DNA from: Leuconostoc holzapfelii
GTDB lineage: Bacteria; Bacillota; Bacilli; Lactobacillales; Lactobacillaceae
Assembly (NCBI RefSeq): GCF_012396485.1
Contig: NZ_JAAXPO010000004.1
Location: 62,001-126,000 of the forward strand
DNA: 64,000 bases
Direction of reading: 5' to 3'
Positions 7,603 through 16,957 of the stretch are shown here, one piece after another (positions within the stretch are counted from its first letter, which is position 1; each line of letters starts with the position of its first letter). A model generated the notes under the pieces. That model worked only from the letters and a program-made list of their open reading frames with translations, was not told the DNA's origin and made no database searches. A program made the translations under genes and the position numbers.

Positions 7603-8970
7603 TTAATCTAACGCCAATTGCAAGGCTTCACGCAACGTCGCCACACCAATCACTTGAATGCCGTCAGGTAAAGCAACGCCATTCAAGTTGTTCTTTGGCA
7701 CAATCGCCCGTTTGAAGCCGAGCTTGCGGGCTTCCTTCAAACGGCTTTCAATATCAGCCACACTCCGAATTTCCCCAGTCAATCCGATTTCACCGACGAA
7801 AACATCACTTGGCCGCGACTCTTTATCATGATAAGAACTAGCCAGCGCCACGGCAATCGCCAAATCAATGGCTGGTTCATCTAGCTTGACCCCACCGGCA
7901 GCTTTCAGATAAGCATCTTGATTTTGCAACAAGAGGTTGGCGCGCTTTTCCAAAACAGCCATGATTAACGACACACGGTTACGATCTAATCCGGAGGCCG
8001 TCCGTTGCGCGTTGCCAAAGACTGTTGGCGTCACCAAAGCTTGTAACTCCACTAAAATTGGGCGTGAACCTTCTAAGGCGACCACGATAGCCGAGCCTGT
8101 TGCCCCAGCTAATCGTTCTTCCAAAAATATTTCTGATGGGTTGGCGACTTCAATCAAACCACCGTCACGCATTTCAAAAATCCCCAATTCATTAGTAGCA
8201 CCAAACCGGTTTTTTACCGCCCGTAAAATGCGGTATTTATAATTACTATCACCTTCAAAATACAGCACGGTGTCCACCATGTGCTCCAAAATCTTTGGCC
8301 CAGCAATCGCACCATCCTTGGTCACGTGGCCAACGATGAACACGGAAATGTTATTCGTTTTAGCAATTTGTAATAAATCCGCCGTGACTTCACGAATTTG
8401 TGACACAGACCCAATCGCTGAGGTCACATCCGGTTCCTGCATGGTTTGCACCGAATCAATCACGACAAAATCTGGCTGCAACGACTCAATTTGCTTTTTA
8501 ATTGCCGTCATATCCGTTTCTGGATAGAGGTAAAATTCATCATTGCCCACGCCCAGACGGTCGGCTCGTAGCTTGACTTGCGTGGCAGACTCTTCCCCGG
8601 TCACATATAACACGCGACCTTCATGCGCCAGTTGGCCAGAAACTTGGAGCAAAAGGGTGGATTTCCCAATGCCTGGATCACCACCAATCAGCACCATTGA
8701 ACCTGGAACCACCCCACCGCCTAACACGCGATTTAATTCTTGAAGATTGGTCGCCACGCGCGGCGTCATTTCAGAGGTCACTTCATTGATTTTTTCAACT
8801 TTAGCTTGTTGCCCATCTAAACTGACGCGACTTTTCCGATCATTGATGTCTGGGAGTATCTTCTCTTCGACAAACGTCCCCCATTCACCACAGTTGGAAC
8901 AACGTCCTAGGTATCGGGCCGAAGTAAACCCACAGTTTGAACAAATAAATTGTGTTTTAACTTTAGCGAT
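7603..8970 (-). CDS. radA: DNA repair protein RadA
   Basis: 455-residue RadA/Sms, a RecA-like branch-migration ATPase in recombinational repair. The N-terminal zinc finger has Cys10, Cys13, Cys24 and Cys27. Walker [10 protein letters not shown] lies at about 97-105 and the RadA-specific KNRFG at about 252, followed by a C-terminal Lon-protease-like domain. The first ATG (8781) would cut off the zinc finger. Homologues begin MAKVKTQF, and here the matching codons read ATC GCT AAA GTT, with AAAGGAG 7 bases before the ATC at 8970. An in-frame TAA lies just upstream, and no ATG, GTG or TTG occurs before residue 40. Initiation at ATC (or the ATA before it) is therefore inferred. It overlaps the phosphoesterase stop codon. 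Confidence 0.92.
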   Translation of the reverse strand: MAKVKTQFICSNCGFTSARYLGRCSNCGEWGTFVEEKILPDINDRKSRVSLDGQQAKVEKINEVTSEMTPRVATNLQELNRVLGGGVVPGSMVLIGGDPGIGKSTLLLQVSGQLAHEGRVLYVTGEESATQVKLRADRLGVGNDEFYLYPETDMTAIKKQIESLQPDFVVIDSVQTMQEPDVTSAIGSVSQIREVTADLLQIAKTNNISVFIVGHVTKDGAIAGPKILEHMVDTVLYFEGDSNYKYRILRAVKNRFGATNELGIFEMRDGGLIEVANPSEIFLEERLAGATGSAIVVALEGSRPILVELQALVTPTVFGNAQRTASGLDRNRVSLIMAVLEKRANLLLQNQDAYLKAAGGVKLDEPAIDLAIAVALASSYHDKESRPSDVFVGEIGLTGEIRSVADIESRLKEARKLGFKRAIVPKNNLNGVALPDGIQVIGVATLREALQLALD

Positions 8971-9838
8971 TATGTCTCTCCTTTAGTTGTGTTAAAAAGT
9001 GTTTGGCTTGGGTTTGATACATCAAAAATTTGTCATTCTCACGCAAACTATCACGATCACGTGTGAAACGACCTGTTTGTAACATGCACACGTATTCCGC
9101 CGCGAACGGCCAGTCAACAGACTGTGCGCGTGATATTTCTAATTGCGTATCAAAATTCACACGCCTAAAGTCCGTACTCACGACACCAACAACATCATCT
9201 AATGTGAGCACTAAGTATTGCGCGACCATCCCTTGGGGGGTAAGTTGATAAGACTGACCGACAGTCCCAGTATTTAGAATGCGATGCATTTGAAAATGAT
9301 TGTCCACTTGCGTCACTGCATCTGTGCGCATGATTTGCGCATGAATGTGGGCGTAAATCGCCATGTCCGCATCGCGCCCTGTTAACATCTGATTGAAATT
9401 TTCTTGTGGCGCATCAGCCAGTAGTGCATCCCCATAATTTTGTGTGGGGGTGTGATGTGATAAGTGAAAATGGCGGCCAAAACGTTCAATCGTTGTCGCA
9501 ATTGGTAATTGCTGAATTTGTGCGATCTCAGCGACTGTAAATTGCGCATAATCACGTGCCATCCAATTTAAAAATGCAACTTCAGCGGCATCGTCCAAAT
9601 CAACCGCCGTTGCGCGCTCGTATTCTTGGTAACTCGATTCCCAATTACCTTGTAAAAACACTGTCGTATTTTCTTGATGCAATAGACGATAACTCGCAAC
9701 CGTATTGGGGCCATAGGTGGCGATGTCTCCTAGCGACCAGAATTCAGTGACACCTTGATTTTTTGCATCAGCAATAACCGCCTCTAAGGCGGTTAAATTA
9801 CCATGTACATCTGCTAAAACACCTATTTTATGTTGCAT
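8963..9838 (-). CDS. Calcineurin-like metallophosphoesterase
   Basis: 291 residues with the binuclear metallophosphoesterase pattern: D-x-H-G-N at residues 8-12 (DVHGN), GD at 37-38 (SLGDIAT), GNWES near 64-68, SHHTP and the terminal HIHAQ. The substrate is unknown; relatives act on phosphodiesters or nucleotides. It sits in the dut-nudix-radA operon and overlaps radA by a few bases, so a house-cleaning or nucleotide role is plausible but unproven. The ribosome site AAGGGG lies 7 bases before the ATG. Confidence 0.82.
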   Translation of the reverse strand: MQHKIGVLADVHGNLTALEAVIADAKNQGVTEFWSLGDIATYGPNTVASYRLLHQENTTVFLQGNWESSYQEYERATAVDLDDAAEVAFLNWMARDYAQFTVAEIAQIQQLPIATTIERFGRHFHLSHHTPTQNYGDALLADAPQENFNQMLTGRDADMAIYAHIHAQIMRTDAVTQVDNHFQMHRILNTGTVGQSYQLTPQGMVAQYLVLTLDDVVGVVSTDFRRVNFDTQLEISRAQSVDWPFAAEYVCMLQTGRFTRDRDSLRENDKFLMYQTQAKHFLTQLKERHNR

Positions 9839-9855
9839 ATACGGCCCCTTACCAA

Positions 9856-10320
9856 CTATTTCTGATGATACATCAAATGTACTGGTTGCAATGGCAAGTC
9901 ACGTAACACCGGCTGTAAAACAACAGGTTTCAAATCGTCAAGCGCGGTTGGCGAACGCCATATCACCGCCTGTTCCCAGCCGTCTCTTGCACCCCACTGC
10001 GTTTGATTAACCCGCGTGACTAACCAAGTCATGCCAATTTCGGTAACTTGCTTCTCGGCAATAGAAAATAAATTTTCAGTCACTGCTAGCAAGCGTTCAG
10101 CACGGACAATGATGCCCAATTCCTCGATAAATTCGCGGACAATGGCTGCTTGGCTTGTTTCGCCAAACTTCACTTTCCCACCCGGTAAAAACACACAATC
10201 TTGCTGTGGTGCTGTATTAACGGCAATATTGCCAGCCGCATCCAGCAAGACACCTGTCACCCGTAACTTAAAATCTCGAGTTGCTTGACGTATCACGATA
10301 TCATTTTGTTCATCAGCCAT
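9856..10320 (-). CDS. NUDIX hydrolase
   Basis: 154 residues with a complete Nudix box (G-x5-E-x7-REFIEELGI) around residues 47-70. Such enzymes hydrolyse nucleoside diphosphates linked to another moiety. The start lies 8 bases after the dut stop, so translational coupling is likely because only a weak ribosome site is visible. Pairing with dUTPase suggests clean-up of the nucleotide pool; exact substrate not predictable. Confidence 0.85.
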   Translation of the reverse strand: MADEQNDIVIRQATRDFKLRVTGVLLDAAGNIAVNTAPQQDCVFLPGGKVKFGETSQAAIVREFIEELGIIVRAERLLAVTENLFSIAEKQVTEIGMTWLVTRVNQTQWGARDGWEQAVIWRSPTALDDLKPVVLQPVLRDLPLQPVHLMYHQK

Positions 10321-10328
10321 TTAATCAC

Positions 10329-10868
10329 TTAATTCTGACCTGTTGAGCCAAAGCCACCTTGACGTTGCGCCTTTTCAACCTGATCATCCCCATCAGCTAA
10401 GAGATATGGCAAGAAAATCCCTTGACCAATCCGTTCACCTTTTTTAATCACGACATCTTTCACGCCAAAATTAATGAATTGGAAGAAAATTTCACCTTCG
10501 TTACTTGGGTTGTTATAATAATCAGCATCAACAATCCCCACCGCATTCGGCATCATGATACGCTTTTTAATCGGTCCGCTTGAACGTGATACCAATTGCA
10601 GATACTCGCCTTCGCCCATATAAGCCTTAATCCCTGTTGGCACCAGGACCGGCTTGAGTAGGCCTTGCAAGTCCTCATTGTCATGCACATTTTTTAATTT
10701 GCCGAGTGATAAGATGTTTAAGCCACGAAAAAAAGGATTGCTCAATACACTAGGAATCACAATGTCTGCCGATGCTTCAAAATCATAACCAGCCGCTGCT
10801 TGCGTACTCCGCTTTGGTAAATTAAGCCCGTCGTTAGCCTTTGTTGAGACAATTTCAAATCCACGCAT
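10329..10868 (-). CDS. dut: dUTP diphosphatase
   Basis: 179-residue trimeric-type dUTPase, converting dUTP to dUMP and pyrophosphate. Motifs in order are AAAGYDFEA (motif 1, residues 24-32), LVSRSSGPIKK (motif 2), NAVGIVDADYYNNPSNEG (motif 3), GERIGQGIFLPY (motif 4) and a C-terminal RQGGFGSTGQN (motif 5, the flexible lid). It carries a longer insertion around residues 40-65 than the 145-residue forms. It begins the operon with nudix, phosphoesterase and radA. Its ATG has no nearby Shine-Dalgarno. A GGAGGAAA box lies 47 bases upstream at 10916-10923 with a predicted hairpin between. Confidence 0.93.
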   Translation of the reverse strand: MRGFEIVSTKANDGLNLPKRSTQAAAGYDFEASADIVIPSVLSNPFFRGLNILSLGKLKNVHDNEDLQGLLKPVLVPTGIKAYMGEGEYLQLVSRSSGPIKKRIMMPNAVGIVDADYYNNPSNEGEIFFQFINFGVKDVVIKKGERIGQGIFLPYLLADGDDQVEKAQRQGGFGSTGQN

Positions 10869-11092
10869 GATTCATTTAATACCAAGACCAGCCACCGAGA
10901 CTGCCCGTTAGTATCTTTCCTCCAATAATTGTATTTTTACTTACTCTGTATTATACGGTAAAAAACTACCCATTGCCGGCAATTTTTCGGCGCGCGGCAC
11001 ACCTAATCCTGAGCTCCTGGGGTATAATAAGATAAGTATTGGACTGTCGATCATCGGTTGTCCACCAAATATCAACGAAAAGGAGCAGCATC

Positions 11093-11374
11093 ATGGACTT
11101 TCAACACGAACCTGGCCGATATTTTTTGCAAGCAGGCGACAAAACACTTGCTCAAATTACCTATTCAACCATTAATGATGGTCAAACTTTTGCCGTGAAT
11201 ACCACCAACGTCGACCCCTCATTACGTGGTCAAGGGGTTGCGGCAGCACTGCTTGATGCCGTTGTAGACGAAGCTCGGGCCAAGGGGATGACCGTTCATC
11301 CTATCTGTTCATATGCCCGGAAAGCTTTTTTCTATAACCCAGCAAAATACGAGGAGATTCAGTACAAACCATGA
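11093..11374 (+). CDS. GNAT-type N-acetyltransferase (YidJ/PF14542-like)
   Basis: 93-residue minimal Gcn5-like acetyltransferase. The acetyl-CoA loop is visible as VDPSLRGQGVAAALLDAVV, followed by HPICSYARKAF, typical of the short stand-alone family. The ATG at 11093 is chosen because AAAAGGAG lies 7 bases upstream, although the frame is open from 11039. Its stop overlaps the rpiA start (ATGA), so the two are translationally coupled. Substrate unknown. Confidence 0.85.
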   Translation: MDFQHEPGRYFLQAGDKTLAQITYSTINDGQTFAVNTTNVDPSLRGQGVAAALLDAVVDEARAKGMTVHPICSYARKAFFYNPAKYEEIQYKP

Positions 11375-12060
11375 CCCAAGAACAACAAAAGATGCTGGCT
11401 GGCCACCATGCCGCGCAATTCGTCCAAGATGGCATGGTCGTTGGCATTGGGTCTGGCTCAACTATTGCGCATGTCATTCAGGCACTGGGTGAACGTGTCG
11501 CGCAAGAAAATCTAAAAATTGTCGGAGTGGCCACTTCTGAAAAAACACGCCGCAATGCTGCCCAACTCGGCATTCCTATGTACAACGTTGACGACGTAGA
11601 AAAAATTGATTTAACAATTGATGGCGCGGATCAAATCGCTGATGATTTCTCTGCCATTAAAGGCGGGGGCGCAGCACTCTTGTGGGAAAAAATTGTGGCA
11701 TTCAACTCGTTAGAAAACATCTGGGTCGTTGATGCCAGCAAGCGTGTTGATAAACTCAACCAGTATTTACCCGTGGAAGTCATTCCTTATGGCGCTAATC
11801 AATTGTTTAAACGTTTTGCCGCCGAAGGCTTCCAGCCAACTTGGCGATTAGACCAAAACGGTAATCCTGTGCGCACGGACTCGGCTAACTTCCTGATTGA
11901 TTTACACTTACCAGAAATTGAGCAACCGCGTGCTTTGGGCGATGAACTGATCAAAATGGTCGGTGTGGTCGAACATGGACTCTTCACTGACGTGGTGGAT
12001 CGTGTGGTCATTGGTCAAGCTGACAATACCGTTCAAATATTAGAAGTGCCCCACCCTTAA
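11371..12060 (+). CDS. rpiA: Ribose-5-phosphate isomerase A
   Basis: 229 residues, the usual RpiA length. It interconverts ribose-5-phosphate and ribulose-5-phosphate, which matters in a heterofermenter using the phosphoketolase route. Motifs are VGIGSGSTIAH at residues 25-35, TIDGADQIADD near 85 with catalytic acidic residues, and KGGGAALLWEKI near 101. It ends at a strong terminator and forms a two-gene operon with the acetyltransferase. Confidence 0.94.
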   Translation: MTQEQQKMLAGHHAAQFVQDGMVVGIGSGSTIAHVIQALGERVAQENLKIVGVATSEKTRRNAAQLGIPMYNVDDVEKIDLTIDGADQIADDFSAIKGGGAALLWEKIVAFNSLENIWVVDASKRVDKLNQYLPVEVIPYGANQLFKRFAAEGFQPTWRLDQNGNPVRTDSANFLIDLHLPEIEQPRALGDELIKMVGVVEHGLFTDVVDRVVIGQADNTVQILEVPHP

Positions 12061-12085
12061 AAAGCGTGTTCCCACACGCTTTTTT
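12059..12085 (+). terminator. rpiA terminator
   Basis: AAAAAGCGTG, loop TTCC, CACACGCTTTTTT: a 9-10 bp stem with six T, right after the stop. Confidence 0.9.
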
Positions 12086-12133
12086 GATTGGGCTGCGGAC
12101 CCACTAACATGACATCACGCCACCACCAAGTCC

Positions 12134-12149
12134 ATTATGATGTCATAAT
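12134..12149. promoter_or_regulatory. Palindrome upstream of aspA
   Basis: ATTATGATGTCATAAT is a perfect inverted repeat (7-bp arms, 2-base centre) about 75 bases before the aspA start. It lies next to a possible -35/-10 pair (TTGACG at about 12161, TATAGA further down). It may be an operator or activator site; the regulator is unknown. Confidence 0.4.
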
Positions 12150-12223
12150 AGGTAACATGTTTGACGGGCAGCGCGTGTCATCGATATAGAATATAACCAT
12201 AGCAATTCACGAAGGAGACTATC

Positions 12224-13648
12224 ATGCGTACCGAAACCGACTCTTTGGGTCCACTTAACATTCCTCAAACTGCCTATTATGGCATTCACACACAGCGGGC
12301 CTTGCACAATTTTCCCATCGCAGCCCAAGTCACCCACCCAGAGTTAATTCGCGCATTTTTGGAAATCAAGCAAGCAGCAGCGCAAACCAATGCAACGTCT
12401 GGTAACCTTGACCGTTCAGTGGCAAAACACATTGTCCGCGCTACAAAACAGTTACTCACCCAACCCATCACCCCTGACTACTTCCCGATTAGCGATATTC
12501 AAGGCGGTGCCGGCACCTCGACGAATATGAATGTCAACGAGGTGATCGCCAACGTCGCTTTGGAACAGACTGGTCGCGCACGCGGCGACTACAGCTATAT
12601 CAATCCAAATGACCATGTCAATATGGGCCAAAGTACCAACGACACATACCCTAGTGCCGGAAAAATCGCACTTTTACGCTTATTGGCGCCACTATTGAGC
12701 GAATTACAAGCGTTAATCGATGCCTTGGGTAATAAAGCCGATGAGTTTTCAGCGACTTATAAGATGGGACGCACCCAACTCCAAGATGCGGTACCGATGA
12801 CGTTAGGTAATAGTTTTCACGCTTGGCTCAAACCACTCCGGCGCGACACTGTACGTATTTCAACAGCACGTGATGGTTTATATTTGCTCAACATGGGCGG
12901 CTCTGCCATTGGGTCAGGCATTAATGTCAGTTATCATTACCAAGTGCATATCGTGCCTAACTTAGCCGGCATCACCGGGCTGCCTTTACAACAAGCGCAT
13001 GACCTCTTTGACGCCACACAGAACTTAGACAGTTTTGTCGCTTTGTCTGGCACGTTAAAGACACTTGCGATGAGTCTGTCAAAGATTGCCAACGATTTGC
13101 GCTTACTGAGTTCGGGTCCGCGTTCGGGTCTATCAGAAATTAATCTCCCTGCCCAGCAAGCCGGATCATCTATTATGCCCGGTAAAATTAATCCTGTGAT
13201 TCCTGAAGTGGTTAACCAAGTGGCCTTTGAAATGTTTGGTTTTGATGCCACCATTACCGCAGCGGCTGAAGCTGGGCAGCTCGAACTCAATGCGTTTGAG
13301 CCCATTGTTTTTCGCTCATTATTTGCCGGCATCGAACACTTAACGGCTGCCATGCATACCTTACGAGTTAACGCCATTGATGGCATTACAAGCAATAAAG
13401 CCCGCCTGGCCCAAGATATTGATTTGTCGGCTAGTTTTGCAACAGCGATGGCCCCGATTATCGGTTACCAAGAGGCTGCCAAGATCGCCAAAGAATCCTT
13501 GCGTACTGGTAAATCGCTGCGTCAAATTGCCGAGAAGAAAAACTTCTTCACACCAGACCAATTAACGCGCATTTTCCGCGTGGAAGACATTGTGATTAAT
13601 GCCCGCACCCCAGAACACGGCCTTGTCCTGCACGCCCCTAAATCATAA
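12224..13648 (+). CDS. aspA: Aspartate ammonia-lyase
   Basis: 474-residue member of the fumarase/aspartase superfamily. The N-terminal YYGIHTQRA and the length favour aspartase, which releases ammonia from aspartate to give fumarate. Conserved regions include QGGAGTSTNMNVNEV, HVNMGQSTNDTYPS and the mobile catalytic loop GSSIMPGKINPVIPE near residue 318. The Gly in MPGK is more fumarase-like than the usual MPAK, so fumarase activity cannot be excluded. The ribosome site GAAGGAG lies 7 bases before the ATG. It is monocistronic. Confidence 0.82.
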   Translation: MRTETDSLGPLNIPQTAYYGIHTQRALHNFPIAAQVTHPELIRAFLEIKQAAAQTNATSGNLDRSVAKHIVRATKQLLTQPITPDYFPISDIQGGAGTSTNMNVNEVIANVALEQTGRARGDYSYINPNDHVNMGQSTNDTYPSAGKIALLRLLAPLLSELQALIDALGNKADEFSATYKMGRTQLQDAVPMTLGNSFHAWLKPLRRDTVRISTARDGLYLLNMGGSAIGSGINVSYHYQVHIVPNLAGITGLPLQQAHDLFDATQNLDSFVALSGTLKTLAMSLSKIANDLRLLSSGPRSGLSEINLPAQQAGSSIMPGKINPVIPEVVNQVAFEMFGFDATITAAAEAGQLELNAFEPIVFRSLFAGIEHLTAAMHTLRVNAIDGITSNKARLAQDIDLSASFATAMAPIIGYQEAAKIAKESLRTGKSLRQIAEKKNFFTPDQLTRIFRVEDIVINARTPEHGLVLHAPKS

Positions 13649-13658
13649 ACAATAAAAA

Positions 13659-13693
13659 TCCGGCATACATGATGATGTATGCCGGCCTTTTTA
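13659..13693 (+). terminator. aspA terminator
   Basis: CCGGCATACAT, loop GATG, ATGTATGCCGG, then CCTTTTT: an 11-bp perfect stem. Confidence 0.92.
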
Positions 13694-13696
13694 AAT

Positions 13697-13767
13697 TGCC
13701 CCTGCTGGATTCGAACCAGCGCATGGCGGTACCAAAAACCGCTGCCTTACCGCTTGGCGAAGGGGCA
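13697..13767 (-). tRNA. tRNA-Gln (TTG)
   Basis: 71 bases on the minus strand with a 7-bp acceptor stem (TGCCCCT/AGGGGCA), the D arm GCCAAGCGGTAAGGC, the anticodon loop TTTTGGT giving TTG, and the T arm GCTGG-TTCGAAT-CCAGC. CCA is not encoded. It may share a transcript with the tRNA-Tyr gene 38 bases upstream on the same strand. Confidence 0.94.
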
Positions 13768-13805
13768 ATAGTTAATTTATTTCGCCGTTAACTATTAATC
13801 GGCTA

Positions 13806-13889
13806 TGGGAGCGGTAGGATTCGAACCTACGAACCCGAAGGAACGGAGTTACAGTCCGTCGCGTTTAGCCAGACTTCGCTACACTCCCA
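13806..13889 (-). tRNA. tRNA-Tyr (GTA)
   Basis: 84-base class II tRNA on the minus strand with acceptor TGGGAGT/GCTCCCA (one G-U-type pair), anticodon loop CTGTAAC giving GTA, a long variable arm, and T arm GTAGG-TTCGAAT-CCTAC. CCA is not encoded. Confidence 0.95.
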
Positions 13890-13942
13890 TGTCTCAAACA
13901 ACTATATAATAATATCAAATATTTGCCTCTTTGACAACCCTT

Positions 13943-14836
13943 TTAGTGAACTTTTTTCCAATTCGTTTTAAATGAGTCACGTAGTAAGCCAACTGCCGTC
14001 CATAGTGAGACAACCACAATCAATTTTTTTAATAAATTGATGTCCATACTGGTGAAAAACTTGGCCGCAACAATGACCCCAAGTACCCCACCAATCGTCA
14101 CACCGGCAAATCCTCGCCATGAAATCCGGTCCATCTTAATCACATTCCAAGCTGTTGTTGGCATAATCAACGCCGCATCTAACATCATTACTGGAAATGC
14201 GATTGCTGGGTTCACACCCATCAGCGAGAAAAAGATCAATTCAGGGGCATAATTGCCCAATCCCATGGTCATCAAAATCCCAACACCAAGATTAAACGCG
14301 ATGCCTAATACGAGCCACCAACCATGTAGCCCATGAACCGTTAGGGCATTGTCAGCACCGGGATTGGTTATCATACGAATAATCATAATCACCACTGCAA
14401 TAAACAAGGCCCCTGACATGACGCGTTGCACGGTTGGTGCATGCCAATTTTTCGTCACATGTGTCCCAACATACGCCCCTACGACAGCAGCGGTGGTCAT
14501 TGGTAGTAATGTGCTCAATTCAACCTTCACTGCCGTGATGAAAAATAGCGCCTCGACCATCACCGGAATTGCATGCATCGCATTGAGTGTCCCAGGCAAT
14601 TGTCGATCATCTTCAACATAATGTGTTGCGCGAAAAGCCGCTGTGGTGGTCGCAAAAGACCCAATCCCTAAGGTATCGCCAAAGTCCGTGAAAAAGCCAA
14701 TCAGCATCCCTAAACCAAACCGCTCAAAGAGTGGCTTTTTCTGGCCCAAATAAGCTCGGGTTGCTAACACAATCATGATCCCCATCACAATGACGAGCAA
14801 CAATTGAATAATTAGTAGGATTATCTTTTCATACAT
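13943..14836 (-). CDS. TauE/SafE-family membrane permease
   Basis: 297 residues with about eight predicted membrane helices. It has the duplicated family pattern near FTDFGDTLGIGSFATTTAA (residues 49-67) and TMGLGNYAPELIFFSLMG in the second half. The family exports sulfite or organosulfonates or other small anions; the substrate here is not known. It stands alone downstream of pepO. A long hairpin lies between it and pepO. Confidence 0.82.
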   Translation of the reverse strand: MYEKIILLIIQLLLVIVMGIMIVLATRAYLGQKKPLFERFGLGMLIGFFTDFGDTLGIGSFATTTAAFRATHYVEDDRQLPGTLNAMHAIPVMVEALFFITAVKVELSTLLPMTTAAVVGAYVGTHVTKNWHAPTVQRVMSGALFIAVVIMIIRMITNPGADNALTVHGLHGWWLVLGIAFNLGVGILMTMGLGNYAPELIFFSLMGVNPAIAFPVMMLDAALIMPTTAWNVIKMDRISWRGFAGVTIGGVLGVIVAAKFFTSMDINLLKKLIVVVSLWTAVGLLRDSFKTNWKKVH

Positions 14837-14910
14837 GTCGTCTTACTCATTTCAAAAAATCAATACATATTATTGTATCAGAATTCCTACTTGATTTCTC
14901 TTTTTCTCTG

Positions 14911-14964
14911 GCTATACATAAACAGGCCTTTGCCAGCTATGACAAGGGCCTGTTTATGTATAGC
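14911..14964. repeat. Long perfect inverted repeat between pepO and the TauE gene
   Basis: Perfect 18-bp arms at 14911-14928 and 14947-14964, extended inward by four more pairs, leave a 10-base loop. It begins 17 bases after the pepO stop. Neither strand has a T-tract after the stem, so it is not a standard Rho-independent terminator although it may end or protect the pepO transcript. Confidence 0.75.
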
Positions 14965-14980
14965 ATCTCATGATTAACAA

Positions 14981-16873
14981 TCACCAAATCTGCACCCGTT
15001 TTGCTGGGTCTAACCACATCTCATCTTTTGGTTGAACGTTAAAGGTGTCAAAGAACGTGTCAAAATTCTTCACTTGAACGTTCACACGCAATTTTGCTGG
15101 CCCATGTGGATCTGAGGCCGCGAGGAGCTGCATATATTCTGGTCGCGCCTTCATCCGCCAAATCGTTGCCCAACTTTCAAAGAAGTCGGTGGCAGAGAAA
15201 TCTGGCTCCTGAGCCGCAGCCGCTAAAGCCGCAGCCAAGCCACCCAAATCAGCGACATTTTCAGACACGGTGAGTTTGCCATTGACTGTCGCCCCATAGG
15301 AATCCAAACCATCAAACTGCGCGACAACCCGATCTGTGCGCACTTTAAAGGCAGCAAAGTCTTCGTCCGTCCACCAATTTTTCAAGCTCCCAAACTCATC
15401 AAATGACGCCCCATTCGTATCAAACGCATGCGAAATTTCATGGGCGATGACTGCGCCAATCCCACCATAGTTCGCTGATGACGACTGTGCCAAACTATAA
15501 AATGGGGCTTGCAGGATTGCTGCTGGGAAGACAATCTGGTTTTGCTGAGGATCATAGTAAGCATTCACCAGGTGTGCTGGCATATGCCATTCGCTGCGAT
15601 CGACTGGCTGTTGCCATTGGGCCCATTCATGCGCGATTTCCACTTGTCGGAATTGCAACGCTGTTTCGAGCAACGTCGCCCCTGGTTGGACCACCTTTTT
15701 GGCCAAGCGCGCCGGGAGTTGTTCTGGATAGCCAATATGTGGCACGATGGTATTTAATTTCGTGATGGCTTTGTCGCGGGTTGCGGCTTGCAACCAGTCA
15801 TTGGCTTGAAGGCGTTGCTTGAACACCTCAATCATCTTGGCCACTTTGGCTTCAACATCGGCCTTGGCGGCTGGTGAGAACTTTTCTTGCGCATAATAGT
15901 AGCCGATGGCTTGGTTGAATGGCCGCGCTGCCAAATAAAAAGCAGCTTTATCCGCTGACATCGCCTCCGGGGTACCCGTCAAATCACGCTGATATTGTCC
16001 ACCAAGCACACGCACATCATCCGACAAATAGCTGGTAAAATCATTGATAACAGACAGGATCAGGTACGCCTGTAAGCGTGGCCATGCCTCTTCTGAGAAG
16101 AATTGGTTAGCCGCCGCCCAGAAGCGTTCTTCAGGCACAATTACTTGATCGGGTGTCTGACCAATCAAAGCCGTTAAAATCGCGTCTAACGGCAATTCTG
16201 GGGCTAGTTTCGTAAAGTCTGCCCAGGCATACGGATGATACAACTTCGCATACTCGTGCCCTTCTTCTTGGCTCAAAACGACCGCAGCCGCACGGGCATC
16301 AAAGGCCAGATAACGGTCAATTAAATCAGCCGTTTCTGCCTCAGAAAAGCCAAATTTTGGCAGCAAGGCCGTTTGCGCAGCCCGAAACTTTGCTAACAAA
16401 GCTTGTCCTTGTTCGTGACCAGGTGCATAGTACGTCGTATCTGGTAGGACCAAACTAATCGCGCTGGCCCATAAGACATTGGTCCGAGCATCTTTAAAAT
16501 CAGGTCCCACACCAAGTGGCAGCGCATTGGGTAAGCCTTGCTTTTCCAATTCGGCAATATGTTGCGCAAAATCAGCAAACGAAGTGTAACTTTGATATTG
16601 TTTCAATAACGCTTGCACGGGTTGGGTGCCTTGTTGGTCACGAGTCGCAAAATCAGTGGCTAAACGATGATACGCAATAAATTGTGACAAAATCGGTGAG
16701 TCCGGCAAGTTTTTCCCCGCTTGCCAGTCTGCTGTAACCGTCAGTAACCATTTTTCAATCTCATCAGACAAATCGCTAAAACCACCTGTTCGTGGCTTAT
16801 CGTCAGGAATTACCGCTGTTTTTTCCCAAGCGCCATTCACTGCGTCATAAAAATCATCTTGTTGTCGTACCAT
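14981..16873 (-). CDS. pepO: M13-family endopeptidase PepO
   Basis: 630-residue neprilysin-type zinc metallopeptidase that cleaves oligopeptides in the cytoplasm. Zinc ligands are in HEISH (about residue 473), with the downstream ENVADLGG motif giving the third ligand and a stabilising Asp. The NAYYDPQQNQIVFPA stretch near residue 435 is typical for substrate binding in M13. No signal peptide is seen. In lactic acid bacteria pepO is often linked to opp genes, and here the opp cluster lies directly upstream, separated by a terminator. Confidence 0.94.
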   Translation of the reverse strand: MVRQQDDFYDAVNGAWEKTAVIPDDKPRTGGFSDLSDEIEKWLLTVTADWQAGKNLPDSPILSQFIAYHRLATDFATRDQQGTQPVQALLKQYQSYTSFADFAQHIAELEKQGLPNALPLGVGPDFKDARTNVLWASAISLVLPDTTYYAPGHEQGQALLAKFRAAQTALLPKFGFSEAETADLIDRYLAFDARAAAVVLSQEEGHEYAKLYHPYAWADFTKLAPELPLDAILTALIGQTPDQVIVPEERFWAAANQFFSEEAWPRLQAYLILSVINDFTSYLSDDVRVLGGQYQRDLTGTPEAMSADKAAFYLAARPFNQAIGYYYAQEKFSPAAKADVEAKVAKMIEVFKQRLQANDWLQAATRDKAITKLNTIVPHIGYPEQLPARLAKKVVQPGATLLETALQFRQVEIAHEWAQWQQPVDRSEWHMPAHLVNAYYDPQQNQIVFPAAILQAPFYSLAQSSSANYGGIGAVIAHEISHAFDTNGASFDEFGSLKNWWTDEDFAAFKVRTDRVVAQFDGLDSYGATVNGKLTVSENVADLGGLAAALAAAAQEPDFSATDFFESWATIWRMKARPEYMQLLAASDPHGPAKLRVNVQVKNFDTFFDTFNVQPKDEMWLDPAKRVQIW

Positions 16874-16957
16874 GTTTCCCCACCTTTTTATTAGTAATTA
16901 GTTACAATCATACACTAGTTATTGAACAAACACACGTTATTATCATTTTTCTATCAT

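Noticed and set aside
10869-10923. Possible tRNA or T-box in the dut leader
   Set aside because: No cloverleaf and no T-box core sequence; only a simple hairpin between a ribosome-site-like box and the start.
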